Below the pieces are notes generated by a model, which was not told the origin of the DNA, made no database searches, and saw only the letters and a list, made by a program, of their open reading frames with translations. A stretch of 64,000 nt of DNA from JAQBZY01 sp038117205 (GTDB lineage Bacteria; Pseudomonadota; Alphaproteobacteria; Rhodospirillales; Casp-alpha2). The stretch spans positions 1-64,000 of the forward strand of contig JAYOFL010000002.1 in NCBI GenBank assembly GCA_038117205.1. Direction: 5' to 3'. This document shows, piece after piece, positions 34,829 to 43,286 of the stretch (position 1 is the stretch's first letter; each line of letters opens with the position of its first letter). Position numbers and translations under genes: made by a program.

Positions 34829-35435
34829 CCTTCTTCGCGTCGCGGAGCGCGCGGCGGAACAGGAAGATGAAGAAGATCGCGAACGCCGGCGCGCCGATGG
34901 CGGCGGCCAGTAGCAATCCTTCCGACCAGCCGAGCCAGATGGCGATCGGGATTGCCAGCATGGCGTCGTCCGGATCGAAGCCCATGAAGCTGCCGATCTC
35001 GGCGGCCCGTGCGCCCTGCAACCGCTCGATACGGATCACCAGCAGCAGGATCGTCGCGACGGCGGCGCCGGCGAGCACGCCGAGCAGGATCGCCGTCATG
35101 CCCTGCTCAACGCCCCGGAGCCCGACGCCGAGCCCCACGAAGATGATGGCGTTGCAGAAGGCATCGGCGAACAAATCGTACTTGTGACCGCCGGGGCTGG
35201 TCTTGCCGGTGAGCCGCGCCAGATCGCCGTCGGCCCGGTCCAGCAGCATAGACAGCACGAACAGACCGGCACCGATGGCGGGCCAGTTGCCTTCACCCAC
35301 CGCCAGCGCGCCGGCGGCGGAAATGCCGGCGATGAGGCGCACCGTCGTCACATGGTTCGGCGTTACCGGCGTCTTCGCCAGCGGCCGGACGATGGTCGCC
35401 CGGGCGATCTTGTGGATCCAGGTGTTGTGACTCAC
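34812..35435 (-). CDS. CDP-alcohol phosphatidyltransferase (complete motif; candidate phosphonate transferase)
   Basis: 207 residues from GTG 35435, whose GTGA overlaps the upstream decarboxylase stop. The full eight-residue motif is seen: D66, D69, G70, A73, R74, G83, D87 and D91 (LLDRADGDLARL, YDLFADAF). Six or so membrane segments surround it. As the third gene of an overlapping run after PEP mutase and phosphonopyruvate decarboxylase, it most likely transfers a CMP-activated phosphonate (for example aminoethylphosphonate) to diacylglycerol or another lipid alcohol, as PntC-type pathways do. The precise acceptor is not visible. Confidence 0.8.
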   Translation of the reverse strand: MSHNTWIHKIARATIVRPLAKTPVTPNHVTTVRLIAGISAAGALAVGEGNWPAIGAGLFVLSMLLDRADGDLARLTGKTSPGGHKYDLFADAFCNAIIFVGLGVGLRGVEQGMTAILLGVLAGAAVATILLLVIRIERLQGARAAEIGSFMGFDPDDAMLAIPIAIWLGWSEGLLLAAAIGAPAFAIFFIFLFRRALRDAKKASGGS

Positions 35436-36580
35436 GCCGCCGATCCAGTCACGAAGGCGCGGAACCGGCGCGCCACCTCGGGCGGCGTCACCGTCGGACG
35501 GCCGAGCTTTTCCAGCGAACCCGGCGCGATCTTCATGTGCACCAGGGACGGTCCCTTCGTCGCCAGCGCGGCCTTGAGCGCGGCCTCGAACCCGGCGAGG
35601 CCGTCGCAGGAAACGGCGAGGCGATAGCCGCAAGCCACGGCCGCGGCGGCGAAATCGACGCCGCCGGAAACGGTCGGCTGTCCGCCCGTGGAATCGTAGG
35701 TGCCGTTGTCGAGCACGAGATGTACGAGGTTCTCCGGCGCGTAGGCGCCGACGGTCGCCAGCGTGCCCATCTTCATCAGCAGCGCCCCGTCGCCGTCGAG
35801 GACGATCATCGGCTTCTTCGAGTTCAGCGCGACGCCCAGGCCCATGGCGGCGGCGCATCCCATGGAGCCGACCTGATAGAGGTGTTGTTCCCGGTCGGCG
35901 ATGGTGAAGAGCTCGCGGCCGCACTTGCCGGTGGTCGCGACGATACCGGCATCGTCGGGCAGTACCGCAAGCATGCGTTCCATCGTCGCATAGCGGCTCG
36001 GCGGCATGCCGCCGGCTAAGTCGCGGCGCAATTCTCCGCCGCCCTTGGCGACCGGACCGCCGTCGCCGGAAAGGTCCTGATCGGCGACGTCGCCCTTTTG
36101 CATGATGAAGCCATACGGCAGACCGCTGCCGTCCATGGCCGCGTCGGCGGTGTCGAGCGCGCCGGCGATATCATCCTTGTCGCGCGGAAACGCCGCCCAC
36201 GGCACGCGGATCAGGTCGAACATTCCGGGCGTGATCTCTCCCATCAGTTCGTGCTGCGGCTCGTCCTTGAGGCCCGGTCCGGCCCGCCAGGTGCAGACCA
36301 CCAACGTCGGAATGCGGAACGGATAGTTGAGCGACACCAGCGGGTTGACAGCGTTGCCGAAGCCCGAGTTCTGGAACATGACGGCGGTCTTCCGCCCGGC
36401 CAGCCAGGCGCCCGACGCGATGGCGACGGCCTCGCCCTCGCTCGCCGCCGCCACATAATCGGTGGCGGTGTCGTTGAGGACGCCGTTGATGAGCGGTGTC
36501 AGGAAGGAACACGGCACGCCCGTGAAAAAACCGAGGCCGCGCGCCCGCGCGGCGCCGAGAAAGTCGTTCGCTTCGATCAC
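35432..36580 (-). CDS. ppd: Phosphonopyruvate decarboxylase
   Basis: 382 residues of the thiamine diphosphate enzyme family. Features: FTGVPCSFLTPLINGV at the start, the activating glutamate in AASEGEAVAIASGAWLAG, FQNSGFGNAVNPLVSL (a Ppd-specific stretch), and the ThDP/Mg motif GDGALLMKMGTLATVGAY...DNGTYDSTGGQ (given in parts). It decarboxylates 3-phosphonopyruvate to phosphonoacetaldehyde, the step that makes PEP mutase irreversible. The start GTG 36580 overlaps the TGA of the PEP mutase gene, so the two are translationally coupled. Confidence 0.92.
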   Translation of the reverse strand: MIEANDFLGAARARGLGFFTGVPCSFLTPLINGVLNDTATDYVAAASEGEAVAIASGAWLAGRKTAVMFQNSGFGNAVNPLVSLNYPFRIPTLVVCTWRAGPGLKDEPQHELMGEITPGMFDLIRVPWAAFPRDKDDIAGALDTADAAMDGSGLPYGFIMQKGDVADQDLSGDGGPVAKGGGELRRDLAGGMPPSRYATMERMLAVLPDDAGIVATTGKCGRELFTIADREQHLYQVGSMGCAAAMGLGVALNSKKPMIVLDGDGALLMKMGTLATVGAYAPENLVHLVLDNGTYDSTGGQPTVSGGVDFAAAAVACGYRLAVSCDGLAGFEAALKAALATKGPSLVHMKIAPGSLEKLGRPTVTPPEVARRFRAFVTGSAA

Positions 36581-38238
36581 AGAAATCTGCCCGCCGTCGT
36601 CACATCCGCCGCATCGTCGACGTCGAGCCACTGGCCCGGCACGTAAACGACCCGCACCTTAACACCATTGTCGATCAGGCGCTGCAACAGTTGCAGCGTG
36701 CTCGCCTTCGCCAAAGTGCCGTCGCCCCGCATCTTCTCGATCTCGGCGCGCACCAGATCGCTGCCCGCCGCGCTCAGCTTCGCGACGCCGATCCATTCGC
36801 CGTGCGTGTCGGCGGTCACGAGCTCGTTGCCGATATGCTCCGCATAAACCGGCGCGTCTTCCAGGAAATCGCCGGAAAACGGCTGCGAGCAGCGCACCAG
36901 ATCGCGCACCCAACCCTTGCTGTCCGATTTCCGGTCCCGCCACATGGCGTCGACGGCGATCACCACGTCGTCGCCGCACGCCAGCATCTGATCAAGATAG
37001 TGCTGACGGAACAGGATATCGCCGTAGCTGACGAAGCACTCGCCCTCGATGTGGTCGAAGGCGCAGGCGAGCGACGCCGCCTCGCCGGTGTTGCCGTAGA
37101 GGTCGTTGTCGACGGTCGAAATCGACGGCAGGTTGATCTTATCCTTCATGTAGCCGCGTACCACGACGACGTCGTGCACGCCCGCGCCCTTGAAGGTGTT
37201 GACGAGGCGCCGGAGGATCGGCTGGCCGCGCACGTCGATCATGCACTTCGGCTTGTCCTCGGTGAGCGGGCCGAGCGCGGCGCCGCGCGACGCCGCCAGG
37301 ATGATGGTCCGGGTCTTGTCGTGGGGCGTCGGCAGATACCGCTTCTCGGCCGCCGCCAGCTCGTCGTTGCCGGCGAGTTCGAATACGTCCTTGACGCTGG
37401 CGACGGTATTTTCGATGCCCGCCAGGTTCTGGTCGCGGAAGATGCGGCGCGACACCTCGCGCATGGCCGTGATGGCGGCGCGCATGTTGTGGTTGGCCCA
37501 GATCGCCATCGAGATACCGGCGTCGCGGAACACGTCCGTCGGCGTCGCGTAGTACTTGGTCGGCACGATGACGATCGGCGAGCGGCCGGCCCATTCCTTG
37601 GCGAAGGCGACGATCTCGTCGGCGACGGCGAGCTTGGAATGCACCAGAACGGCGTCGGCGCCCGCCGCGTGGTAGGCCTCGGCGCGCCTGAGCGCGTCGT
37701 CGAGGCCGCGCCCGGCGATGAAGGATTCGAGCCGCGCCACGATGCAGAAATCCGGATCCGTCTGGCTGTCCTTGCCGGCTTTGATCTTGCCGCAGAACTC
37801 GTCGATGTCGGCCAGCGGTTGCGCCTCGCCGATGAAGGAGTTGGTCTTCGGGAACAACTTGTCCTCGATGCAGATGCCGGCGATGCCGCGCTGTTCCAAC
37901 TTCACGACGGCGCGGCGCATGTTGTTGAAGTTGCCCCAGCCGGTGTCGCCGTCCACCAGGATCGGCAAGCTGGTGGCGTCGGCCATGAATTCCAGCACCT
38001 CCGCCACCTGCGTCCAGGACGCCTCGTTGCTGTCGCGCACGCCGAGCGCCGCCGACATGGAAAGACCGGACGCCCAGATACCCTTGAAACCGGTTTCCTC
38101 GACGATCTTGGCGGAAAGGCCGTTGTGCGCCTCCATGATGAATTCGAGCTCCGGCGACATCAGCATGTCGCGGAGCCGCCCCGGGCGCGTCCGGGGAGCC
38201 GGGTGGGAATCCATGATCTTTCGAGTGGTGTTCTGCAT
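36577..38238 (-). CDS. Phosphoenolpyruvate mutase fused to a nucleotidyltransferase
   Basis: 553 residues. Residues 1-300 are PEP mutase: WASGLSMSAALGVRDSNEAS, DGDTGWGNFNN and the signature EDKLFPKTNS (125-134), which converts PEP to 3-phosphonopyruvate. Residues about 305-553 are a nucleotidyltransferase fold (AASRGAALGPLTEDKPKCMI, residues 316-333; later PGQWLDVDDAAD). Such domains charge a phosphonate with CTP to give a CMP-phosphonate. The fusion couples the first and the activation steps of phosphonate tailoring. It heads the overlapping operon with ppd and the phosphatidyltransferase. The start ATG 38238 follows GAAAGGCGG. Confidence 0.9.
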   Translation of the reverse strand: MQNTTRKIMDSHPAPRTRPGRLRDMLMSPELEFIMEAHNGLSAKIVEETGFKGIWASGLSMSAALGVRDSNEASWTQVAEVLEFMADATSLPILVDGDTGWGNFNNMRRAVVKLEQRGIAGICIEDKLFPKTNSFIGEAQPLADIDEFCGKIKAGKDSQTDPDFCIVARLESFIAGRGLDDALRRAEAYHAAGADAVLVHSKLAVADEIVAFAKEWAGRSPIVIVPTKYYATPTDVFRDAGISMAIWANHNMRAAITAMREVSRRIFRDQNLAGIENTVASVKDVFELAGNDELAAAEKRYLPTPHDKTRTIILAASRGAALGPLTEDKPKCMIDVRGQPILRRLVNTFKGAGVHDVVVVRGYMKDKINLPSISTVDNDLYGNTGEAASLACAFDHIEGECFVSYGDILFRQHYLDQMLACGDDVVIAVDAMWRDRKSDSKGWVRDLVRCSQPFSGDFLEDAPVYAEHIGNELVTADTHGEWIGVAKLSAAGSDLVRAEIEKMRGDGTLAKASTLQLLQRLIDNGVKVRVVYVPGQWLDVDDAADVTTAGRFL

Positions 38239-38457
38239 GACGCACCGCCTTTCGAGAATATGCCGTCGACACCGAGGGTCCGGCATATAACGCCTAACGA
38301 CCGGGGCGTACAAGGGCCCGGATTTCAACAACTTCGGGCAAAAATCGTCAGTCCGGACGGGGTAAATTGTGCACCGCCGCATTGATTCCGAGGCCCGCCC
38401 CAAATAGGATGCGCCCGCCCGCCGACGACCGCCGGCGAAATGCTCCAGGAGACGATC

Positions 38458-39216
38458 ATGTTGACGGTTCCCAAACTCGATCAAAGCGACCTCGACGCCT
38501 TCGAACGCGACGGCTTCCTGGTGAAGCGCGGCGCTTTCTCGGCCGCCGATATGAAGAGCATCGAGACTTGGACGTCTGAAATTCTGACCGCGCCCGAAGT
38601 CTCCGGCCGGCACTGGGTGTATCACGAGAAGAGCAAGAAGGATGGCGCCACCGATCTGGTGTCCCGCATCGAAAAGATCACCCCCTTCCACGAGGGTTTC
38701 CACGAACTGACGGAGGCGTTGCGCGCCCCGGTCGGGCAGCTTCTCGGCGAGGAAGCAGTGCTCTTCAAGGAGAAGATCAACTTCAAGATGCCGGGCGGCG
38801 ACGGCTTCAAACCGCACCAGGATAGCCAGGCCGGCTGGGACGCCTACGCGGATTTCTTCATCAGCGCGCTGGTCAGCATCGACGAAGCGACGCTGGAAAA
38901 CGGCTGTTTGCAGATGTGCGCCGGCCATCACAAGGACGGCCTCAAGCGGTCCTGGGAACCGCTGACGGAGAAGGACATGGTCGGCATGTCGTTCATTCCC
39001 GTTCCGACCAAACCCGGCGACGTGGTGTTCTTCGATTGCTACGCGCCGCACGCGTCGGAAGCGAATCTCAGCGACCGAATTCGCCGTATCTATTATGCGA
39101 CCTACAACCGGGCGTCCGCCGGCGATCACATGGCGCGATACTATGCCGACAAGCATCGGAATTACCCGCCGGACATCGACCGGCTGGCCGGCAAGGATTA
39201 CGTCTTCAGGGTCTAA
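38458..39216 (+). CDS. PhyH-family Fe(II)/2-oxoglutarate dioxygenase
   Basis: 252 residues from ATG 38458, which follows AGGAG. The double-stranded beta-helix iron ligands are H120 and D122 (FKPHQDSQAGW) and H198 (DCYAPHASEAN); the 2-oxoglutarate arginine is in SDRIRRIYYATYN. PhyH members hydroxylate CoA esters, amino acids and phosphonates; PhnY*-type enzymes hydroxylate 2-aminoethylphosphonate at C1. Being divergent from the PEP mutase operon, with a shared 219-bp promoter region, it could hydroxylate the phosphonate headgroup. Catabolic use is the main alternative. Confidence 0.8.
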   Translation: MLTVPKLDQSDLDAFERDGFLVKRGAFSAADMKSIETWTSEILTAPEVSGRHWVYHEKSKKDGATDLVSRIEKITPFHEGFHELTEALRAPVGQLLGEEAVLFKEKINFKMPGGDGFKPHQDSQAGWDAYADFFISALVSIDEATLENGCLQMCAGHHKDGLKRSWEPLTEKDMVGMSFIPVPTKPGDVVFFDCYAPHASEANLSDRIRRIYYATYNRASAGDHMARYYADKHRNYPPDIDRLAGKDYVFRV

Positions 39217-39231
39217 TTTTTCTCACCCGTC

Positions 39232-39262
39232 TTGAAAGCGGGGCACGGAATGGCCCTATAGT
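39232..39262 (+). promoter_or_regulatory. Sigma-70-like promoter before the antiporter gene
   Basis: TTGAAA (39232-39237) and TATAGT (39257-39262) are separated by 19 bp, slightly long for a housekeeping promoter. It lies about 75 bp before the antiporter ATG, just after the dioxygenase stop. The match is by eye only. Confidence 0.35.
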
Positions 39263-39337
39263 GTCAGGTAGAGTTCACCTTTCTTCGGCGCATAGTCCGC
39301 CCATTCCTCCGCTTCGCTTCAATTCCCAGGAGCTCCC

Positions 39338-40318
39338 ATGCAGTCGTTGGCCCTACCATTTCTCGGCGTTCTCGCCGGTCTCGCCCTTCTGGTCTGGAGC
39401 GCCGACAAATTCGTGGAAGGATCGGCGGCGACCGCCCGGCACTTCGACGTGCCGCCACTTCTGATCGGCATGGTCATCGTCGGCTTCGGTACATCGGCCC
39501 CGGAAATGGTCGTTTCCGCCATGTCCGCCTCGCAAGGCAACCCGGGCATTGCGCTCGGTAACGCCTATGGCTCCAACATCGCCAACATCGGTTTGATCCT
39601 CGGCATCACGGCCCTGATCTGCCCGATCGCCGTGCATTCGCAGGTCATTCGCAAGGAATTGCCGATCCTTATCGGCATTACCCTGTTGTCGTCGGCGCTT
39701 CTCTGGGATTTGAACCTGTCACGGGTCGACGCGGCGATCCTGATCGCCGTCTTCGCCGGACTGATGGCTTGGTCGGTCCGCGAAGGCATGAAGGAAAGTA
39801 CCGATGCACTCGGCGAGGAGACCGAACAGGAATTGATCGAGCACGCCATGCCGCTTGGCCGCGCCCTGATGTGGATCGGCATCGGCCTCGCGCTGCTGAT
39901 CGCCAGTTCGCGCCTGTTGGTGTGGGGCGCCGTCGAGATCGCAACGTCGTTCGGCGTCAGCGACTTGATCATCGGCCTGACCATCGTCGCCGTCGGCACG
40001 TCACTGCCGGAACTGGCGTCGTCAATCACGGCGGCGCGCAAGAACGAGCCCGATATCGCGCTCGGCAACATCGTCGGTTCGAACCTGTTCAACACGCTGG
40101 CGGTCGTCGGCATCGCCGGCAGCATCAGCCCCTTCGCCGCGCCGCCCGAGATCATGTCGCGCGATCTGTTCGTGGTCGGCGCCATGACCGTGGCACTGGT
40201 CGTCGTCTGCTACGGCTTCAAGGGGCCGGGCATCATCAACCGCTTCGAAGGCGCGGCCCTGCTCGCGGCTTACATCGCCTACACGGCCTGGATCACGACG
40301 GGCGTCGTCACCGGCTGA
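39338..40318 (+). CDS. Na+/Ca2+ exchanger family antiporter (CaCA, YrbG-like)
   Basis: 326 residues with ten or so membrane segments in two inverted halves. Each half carries the alpha-repeat signature: GFGTSAPEMVVSAMSA with ALGNAYGSNIANIGLILG in the first, VGTSLPELASSITAA with ALGNIVGSNLFNTLAVVG in the second. The paired glutamates in these repeats bind Ca2+. The acidic cytoplasmic loop (ESTDALGEETEQELIEHA) separates the halves. It sits between phosphonate-cluster genes without an evident metabolic link. Confidence 0.92.
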   Translation: MQSLALPFLGVLAGLALLVWSADKFVEGSAATARHFDVPPLLIGMVIVGFGTSAPEMVVSAMSASQGNPGIALGNAYGSNIANIGLILGITALICPIAVHSQVIRKELPILIGITLLSSALLWDLNLSRVDAAILIAVFAGLMAWSVREGMKESTDALGEETEQELIEHAMPLGRALMWIGIGLALLIASSRLLVWGAVEIATSFGVSDLIIGLTIVAVGTSLPELASSITAARKNEPDIALGNIVGSNLFNTLAVVGIAGSISPFAAPPEIMSRDLFVVGAMTVALVVVCYGFKGPGIINRFEGAALLAAYIAYTAWITTGVVTG

Positions 40319-40322
40319 CGGA

Positions 40323-41066
40323 TTACTTCATGAGGCTCGGCAGGATCACTTCCCGGGCCCGTTCCAAATCCTCGGGAAAATCGATCTCGATCCATTCCAG
40401 ATCGGAGATGTCGGCGATCTGGAACGTTCCCGCCGGCTCGCCGACGACGACGTCGCGGATCGCTTCCTCGTAGGTGGACATCAGCTTGCCGCCATCGATG
40501 TAGCGCTCCAGCGCATCCGCCAGGAGACTGCCGACGTCCGGCGACAGCTTCATGAAACCGGGCCATTCGCCGACGGCGTCGAACTGACCGACGATGCGCT
40601 TGCCGAAATCCGCCGGCACGCCGCCGCGAAGGCAGATGCGCACCGGATCCTCGCCTTCGTCGAGATCGGCATCGTAGGTGAAGACGTTCGGGCTCGCGTC
40701 GGAAATCAGCCGGCGCAGCACCTCCGGGTCGTAGAGCACGTCCGCGTCCATGAACAACACGTCCTCGCCGCGCCTGAGCACGTGCCTGGCCGTCCACAGC
40801 GATATGACAGCGCCGCCCCGGTACATGGGGTTGTGCACGGTCTCTAGGAAACCTTCCGGCGCATGCCGAAGAGCCTCGCCGACCACGCGGTCCTTGCGGT
40901 AGCCGACGACCAGCGTCAGGCCGTCGATGCCGAGTTCCTGCAACAACTCGATATGCCGCTGCAACAGCGTCTTGCCGTCGAATTCGATCAGGCACTTCGG
41001 CGGCTGGGACCGGTCGTCGCCGAATAGACGGCTGCCGACGCCGGCGGCGAGAATGATGGCGCGCAT
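40323..41066 (-). CDS. Sugar/choline-phosphate nucleotidyltransferase-like protein
   Basis: 247 residues starting MRAIILAAGVGSRL, the NTP-binding loop, with PPKCLIEFDGKTLLQRHIELL behind it and the Mg-binding acidic motif DVLFMDADVLYD. The pattern LAAGxGSRL...KCL resembles LicC-type phosphocholine cytidylyltransferases and the nucleotidyltransferase half of the PEP mutase fusion. A second headgroup activator or a choline/ethanolamine phosphate cytidylyltransferase are both possible. It converges with the antiporter gene (4-bp gap) and reads toward the phosphonate genes; hpnA lies upstream on the same strand. Confidence 0.78.
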   Translation of the reverse strand: MRAIILAAGVGSRLFGDDRSQPPKCLIEFDGKTLLQRHIELLQELGIDGLTLVVGYRKDRVVGEALRHAPEGFLETVHNPMYRGGAVISLWTARHVLRRGEDVLFMDADVLYDPEVLRRLISDASPNVFTYDADLDEGEDPVRICLRGGVPADFGKRIVGQFDAVGEWPGFMKLSPDVGSLLADALERYIDGGKLMSTYEEAIRDVVVGEPAGTFQIADISDLEWIEIDFPEDLERAREVILPSLMK

Positions 41067-41132
41067 GGATAACTCTCCAGTTGGATTTGCCGGATGTATC
41101 GGCGGCGCGCCGCCGACTGTCAAGCGGCGCCC

Positions 41133-42140
41133 TCAGCCGAGATAGCCGTTGGCGCGAAACCATTGTACGGCGTCGGCGAGCGCCTCGACGGCCGGCCGCG
41201 CACGGTAGCCGAGCTCTCGCGACGCCTTGGTACTCGAGAAATACATCCGCTTCCTGGACATCCTGAGCCCGTCGACCGTCACGAACGGCGTGCCCTTGCC
41301 GCTCACCCGGCACCAGGCCTCGGCGGCGACCGCCAACGGATAAATGGCGGCGCGGGGAATCCGGCAGACGGGCGGACGGACACCGGCGATGTCCGCGACG
41401 GCAACGAGGATCTCGCGGAGCGTCATGTCCGTGCCGCCCAACACGTAGCGCTCGCCCCGGCGCCCCTTCTCGAACGCCGCCAGATGCCCGGCGGCGACGT
41501 CGTCGACGTGGACGATATTCAAGCCCGTATCGACGTAGGCCGGCATGCGTCCGCTCGCCGCCTCGACGATCATCTGGCCGGTCGGCGTCGGCTTCACGTC
41601 GCGGGGGCCGATCGGCGTCGACGGATTGACGATGACGCAATCGAGCCCCGTCTCGGCGATGACGGCGCGCGCCGCCTCCTCGCCCTTGTACTTCGACTGC
41701 TTGTAGACGCCGATCATGTCGGCGTAGCTCACGGGCGTTTCCTCGTCCGCCGGACGGCCGTCCGGCAGGATGCCCAGCGTGGCAACGGAACTGGTGTAGA
41801 CGGCGCGTCCGACACCGGCGGCGGCGGCGGCGCGGAGAATCGCCGCCGTGCCGTCGACGTTGGCACGGAACATGGCGGCCGGGTCGCGGGTCCAGAGCCG
41901 GTAATCGGCGGCGACGTGGAACAGGCCGTCCATGCCGGCGATGGCGGCGGTCAGCGTCTCAGGGGACAGCAGATCGGCGGCGACGACCTCGACGTCGAGA
42001 CCGGCGAGATTCCGCCGGTCGCTGCCGGCCCGCGCCGTGACCCTGACGCGGGCGCCGGCGTCGAGGAGCCGGCGGGCGACGGCGGCGCCGACGAAGCCCG
42101 TCGCTCCCGTCACGAGAAACTTGCCGTCCTTGAACGTCAC
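41133..42140 (-). CDS. hpnA: Hopanoid-associated sugar epimerase (HpnA)
   Basis: 335 residues, extended short-chain dehydrogenase. The NAD-binding GATGFVG is near residue 12. The catalytic serine is in YTSSVATLG and the tyrosine/lysine pair in YKQSKYKGEEAA. HVAADYRLWTRDP and the VNPSTPIGPRDVKPTPTG stretch are typical of HpnA, which is thought to act on the sugar-like side chain of extended hopanoids or a precursor. It is divergent from ispH with a 188-bp region between, and is physically separated from the other hpn genes by ispH-hpnH. Confidence 0.88.
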   Translation of the reverse strand: MTFKDGKFLVTGATGFVGAAVARRLLDAGARVRVTARAGSDRRNLAGLDVEVVAADLLSPETLTAAIAGMDGLFHVAADYRLWTRDPAAMFRANVDGTAAILRAAAAAGVGRAVYTSSVATLGILPDGRPADEETPVSYADMIGVYKQSKYKGEEAARAVIAETGLDCVIVNPSTPIGPRDVKPTPTGQMIVEAASGRMPAYVDTGLNIVHVDDVAAGHLAAFEKGRRGERYVLGGTDMTLREILVAVADIAGVRPPVCRIPRAAIYPLAVAAEAWCRVSGKGTPFVTVDGLRMSRKRMYFSSTKASRELGYRARPAVEALADAVQWFRANGYLG

Positions 42141-42190
42141 GCATGCCTCCGAACCCGCGGTCGGCGACAGAGAAGCATCGAAACGCCTAG

Positions 42191-42215
42191 TTTTCCATGG
42201 AAATTCCCAGGAAAA
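42191..42215. promoter_or_regulatory. Inverted repeats between hpnA and ispH
   Basis: TTTCCATGGAAA (42192-42203) is a perfect 12-bp palindrome, and TTTTCC (42191-42196) also pairs with GGAAAA (42210-42215). Being between divergent lipid genes, it could be a shared operator, but no known regulator motif is recognised. Confidence 0.35.
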
Positions 42216-42328
42216 GCGTCTAAAGAGCCCTTTCAGACGCCGTCCCCACCTCCTATGTGAAGGGGGTCGTCCCGGGCCTTTCGAAGATCGGCCGGCGGGA
42301 CCGGTAGAAACGCGGAAAACGGTCCGGT

Positions 42329-43282
42329 ATGCCCGAGAAAATCGAAATCATCCTCGCCAACCCGCGCGGCTTCTGCGCCGGCGTCGAACGCGCCATCGAA
42401 ATCGTCGAGCGCGCCCTCGAACGGTTCGGCGCGCCCGTCTACGTCCGGCACGAGATTGTGCACAACAAGCACGTGGTCGAGGCGCTCCGCGCCAAGGGCG
42501 CCGTCTTCGTCGACGAAATCGACCAGATTCCCGACGGCGCCGTCACCATCTTCAGCGCGCATGGCGTCGCCGAAAAGGTCGAGGTCGACGCCAAGCGCCG
42601 CGATCTTCCGGTCATCGACGCCACCTGTCCGCTGGTTTCCAAGGTGCACAAGGAAGGCCAGAATCACGCCCACAAGGGCCGTGAGGTGGTGCTGATCGGC
42701 CACGACGGCCATCCGGAAGTCGAAGGCACGCGCGGCCGCATTCCGGGCGGCGTGCTGCTCGTGAACACGCCGGCCGACGTCGACACCCTCGTCGTCAAGG
42801 ATCCCGACCAGCTTTCCTACGTCACGCAGACGACGCTTTCCGTCGACGAAACCAGGGACACCATCGCCGCCCTCAAGCGCCGGTTCCCGAAGATCGTCGG
42901 CCCGGACGTGAAGGACATCTGCTACGCGACGCAGAACCGCCAGCAGGCCGTGCGCGAACTGGCACAACAGGTCGACCTCCTACTCGTCGTCGGCGCCAAG
43001 AACAGCTCCAACTCGAACCGGCTGTGCGAGATCGGCAAGGAAATCGGCATCCCCAGCTATCTCATCGACGATGCGTCGATGCTGAAGCCGGAGTGGTTGG
43101 TCAGCGTCAACGCCGTCGGCATCACCGCCGGCGCGTCCGCGCCCGAGGAATTGGTGCAGGGCGTCGTCACGGCGCTCGGCCATGGCCGCAAGGCGACCGT
43201 CCGCAGTTTGACCGGCGTCGAGGAAAACGTCGTCTTCAAACTGCCGCGCGAATTGACCGACACGGCCGCGGTGGCGGACTGA
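42329..43282 (+). CDS. ispH: 4-Hydroxy-3-methylbut-2-enyl diphosphate reductase
   Basis: 317 residues. The three Fe-S cysteines are C16 (ANPRGFCAGVERA), the cysteine of IDATCPLVSKVHKEG, and that of DICYATQNRQQAV. The HMBPP-binding block VVGAKNSSNSNRLCEI and a TAGASAPE-type motif (ITAGASAPEELV) are intact. It makes IPP and DMAPP, the last step of the MEP pathway, and so supplies the isoprenoids for squalene and hopanoids. hpnH follows 4 bp after its stop; the two are almost surely one transcript. Confidence 0.96.
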   Translation: MPEKIEIILANPRGFCAGVERAIEIVERALERFGAPVYVRHEIVHNKHVVEALRAKGAVFVDEIDQIPDGAVTIFSAHGVAEKVEVDAKRRDLPVIDATCPLVSKVHKEGQNHAHKGREVVLIGHDGHPEVEGTRGRIPGGVLLVNTPADVDTLVVKDPDQLSYVTQTTLSVDETRDTIAALKRRFPKIVGPDVKDICYATQNRQQAVRELAQQVDLLLVVGAKNSSNSNRLCEIGKEIGIPSYLIDDASMLKPEWLVSVNAVGITAGASAPEELVQGVVTALGHGRKATVRSLTGVEENVVFKLPRELTDTAAVAD

Positions 43283-43286
43283 TCCG

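Noticed and set aside
35436..35924. N-terminal extension of the complete phosphatidyltransferase into the decarboxylase gene
   Set aside because: The open frame continues upstream but has no similarity; the GTG overlapping the decarboxylase stop is the natural coupled start.
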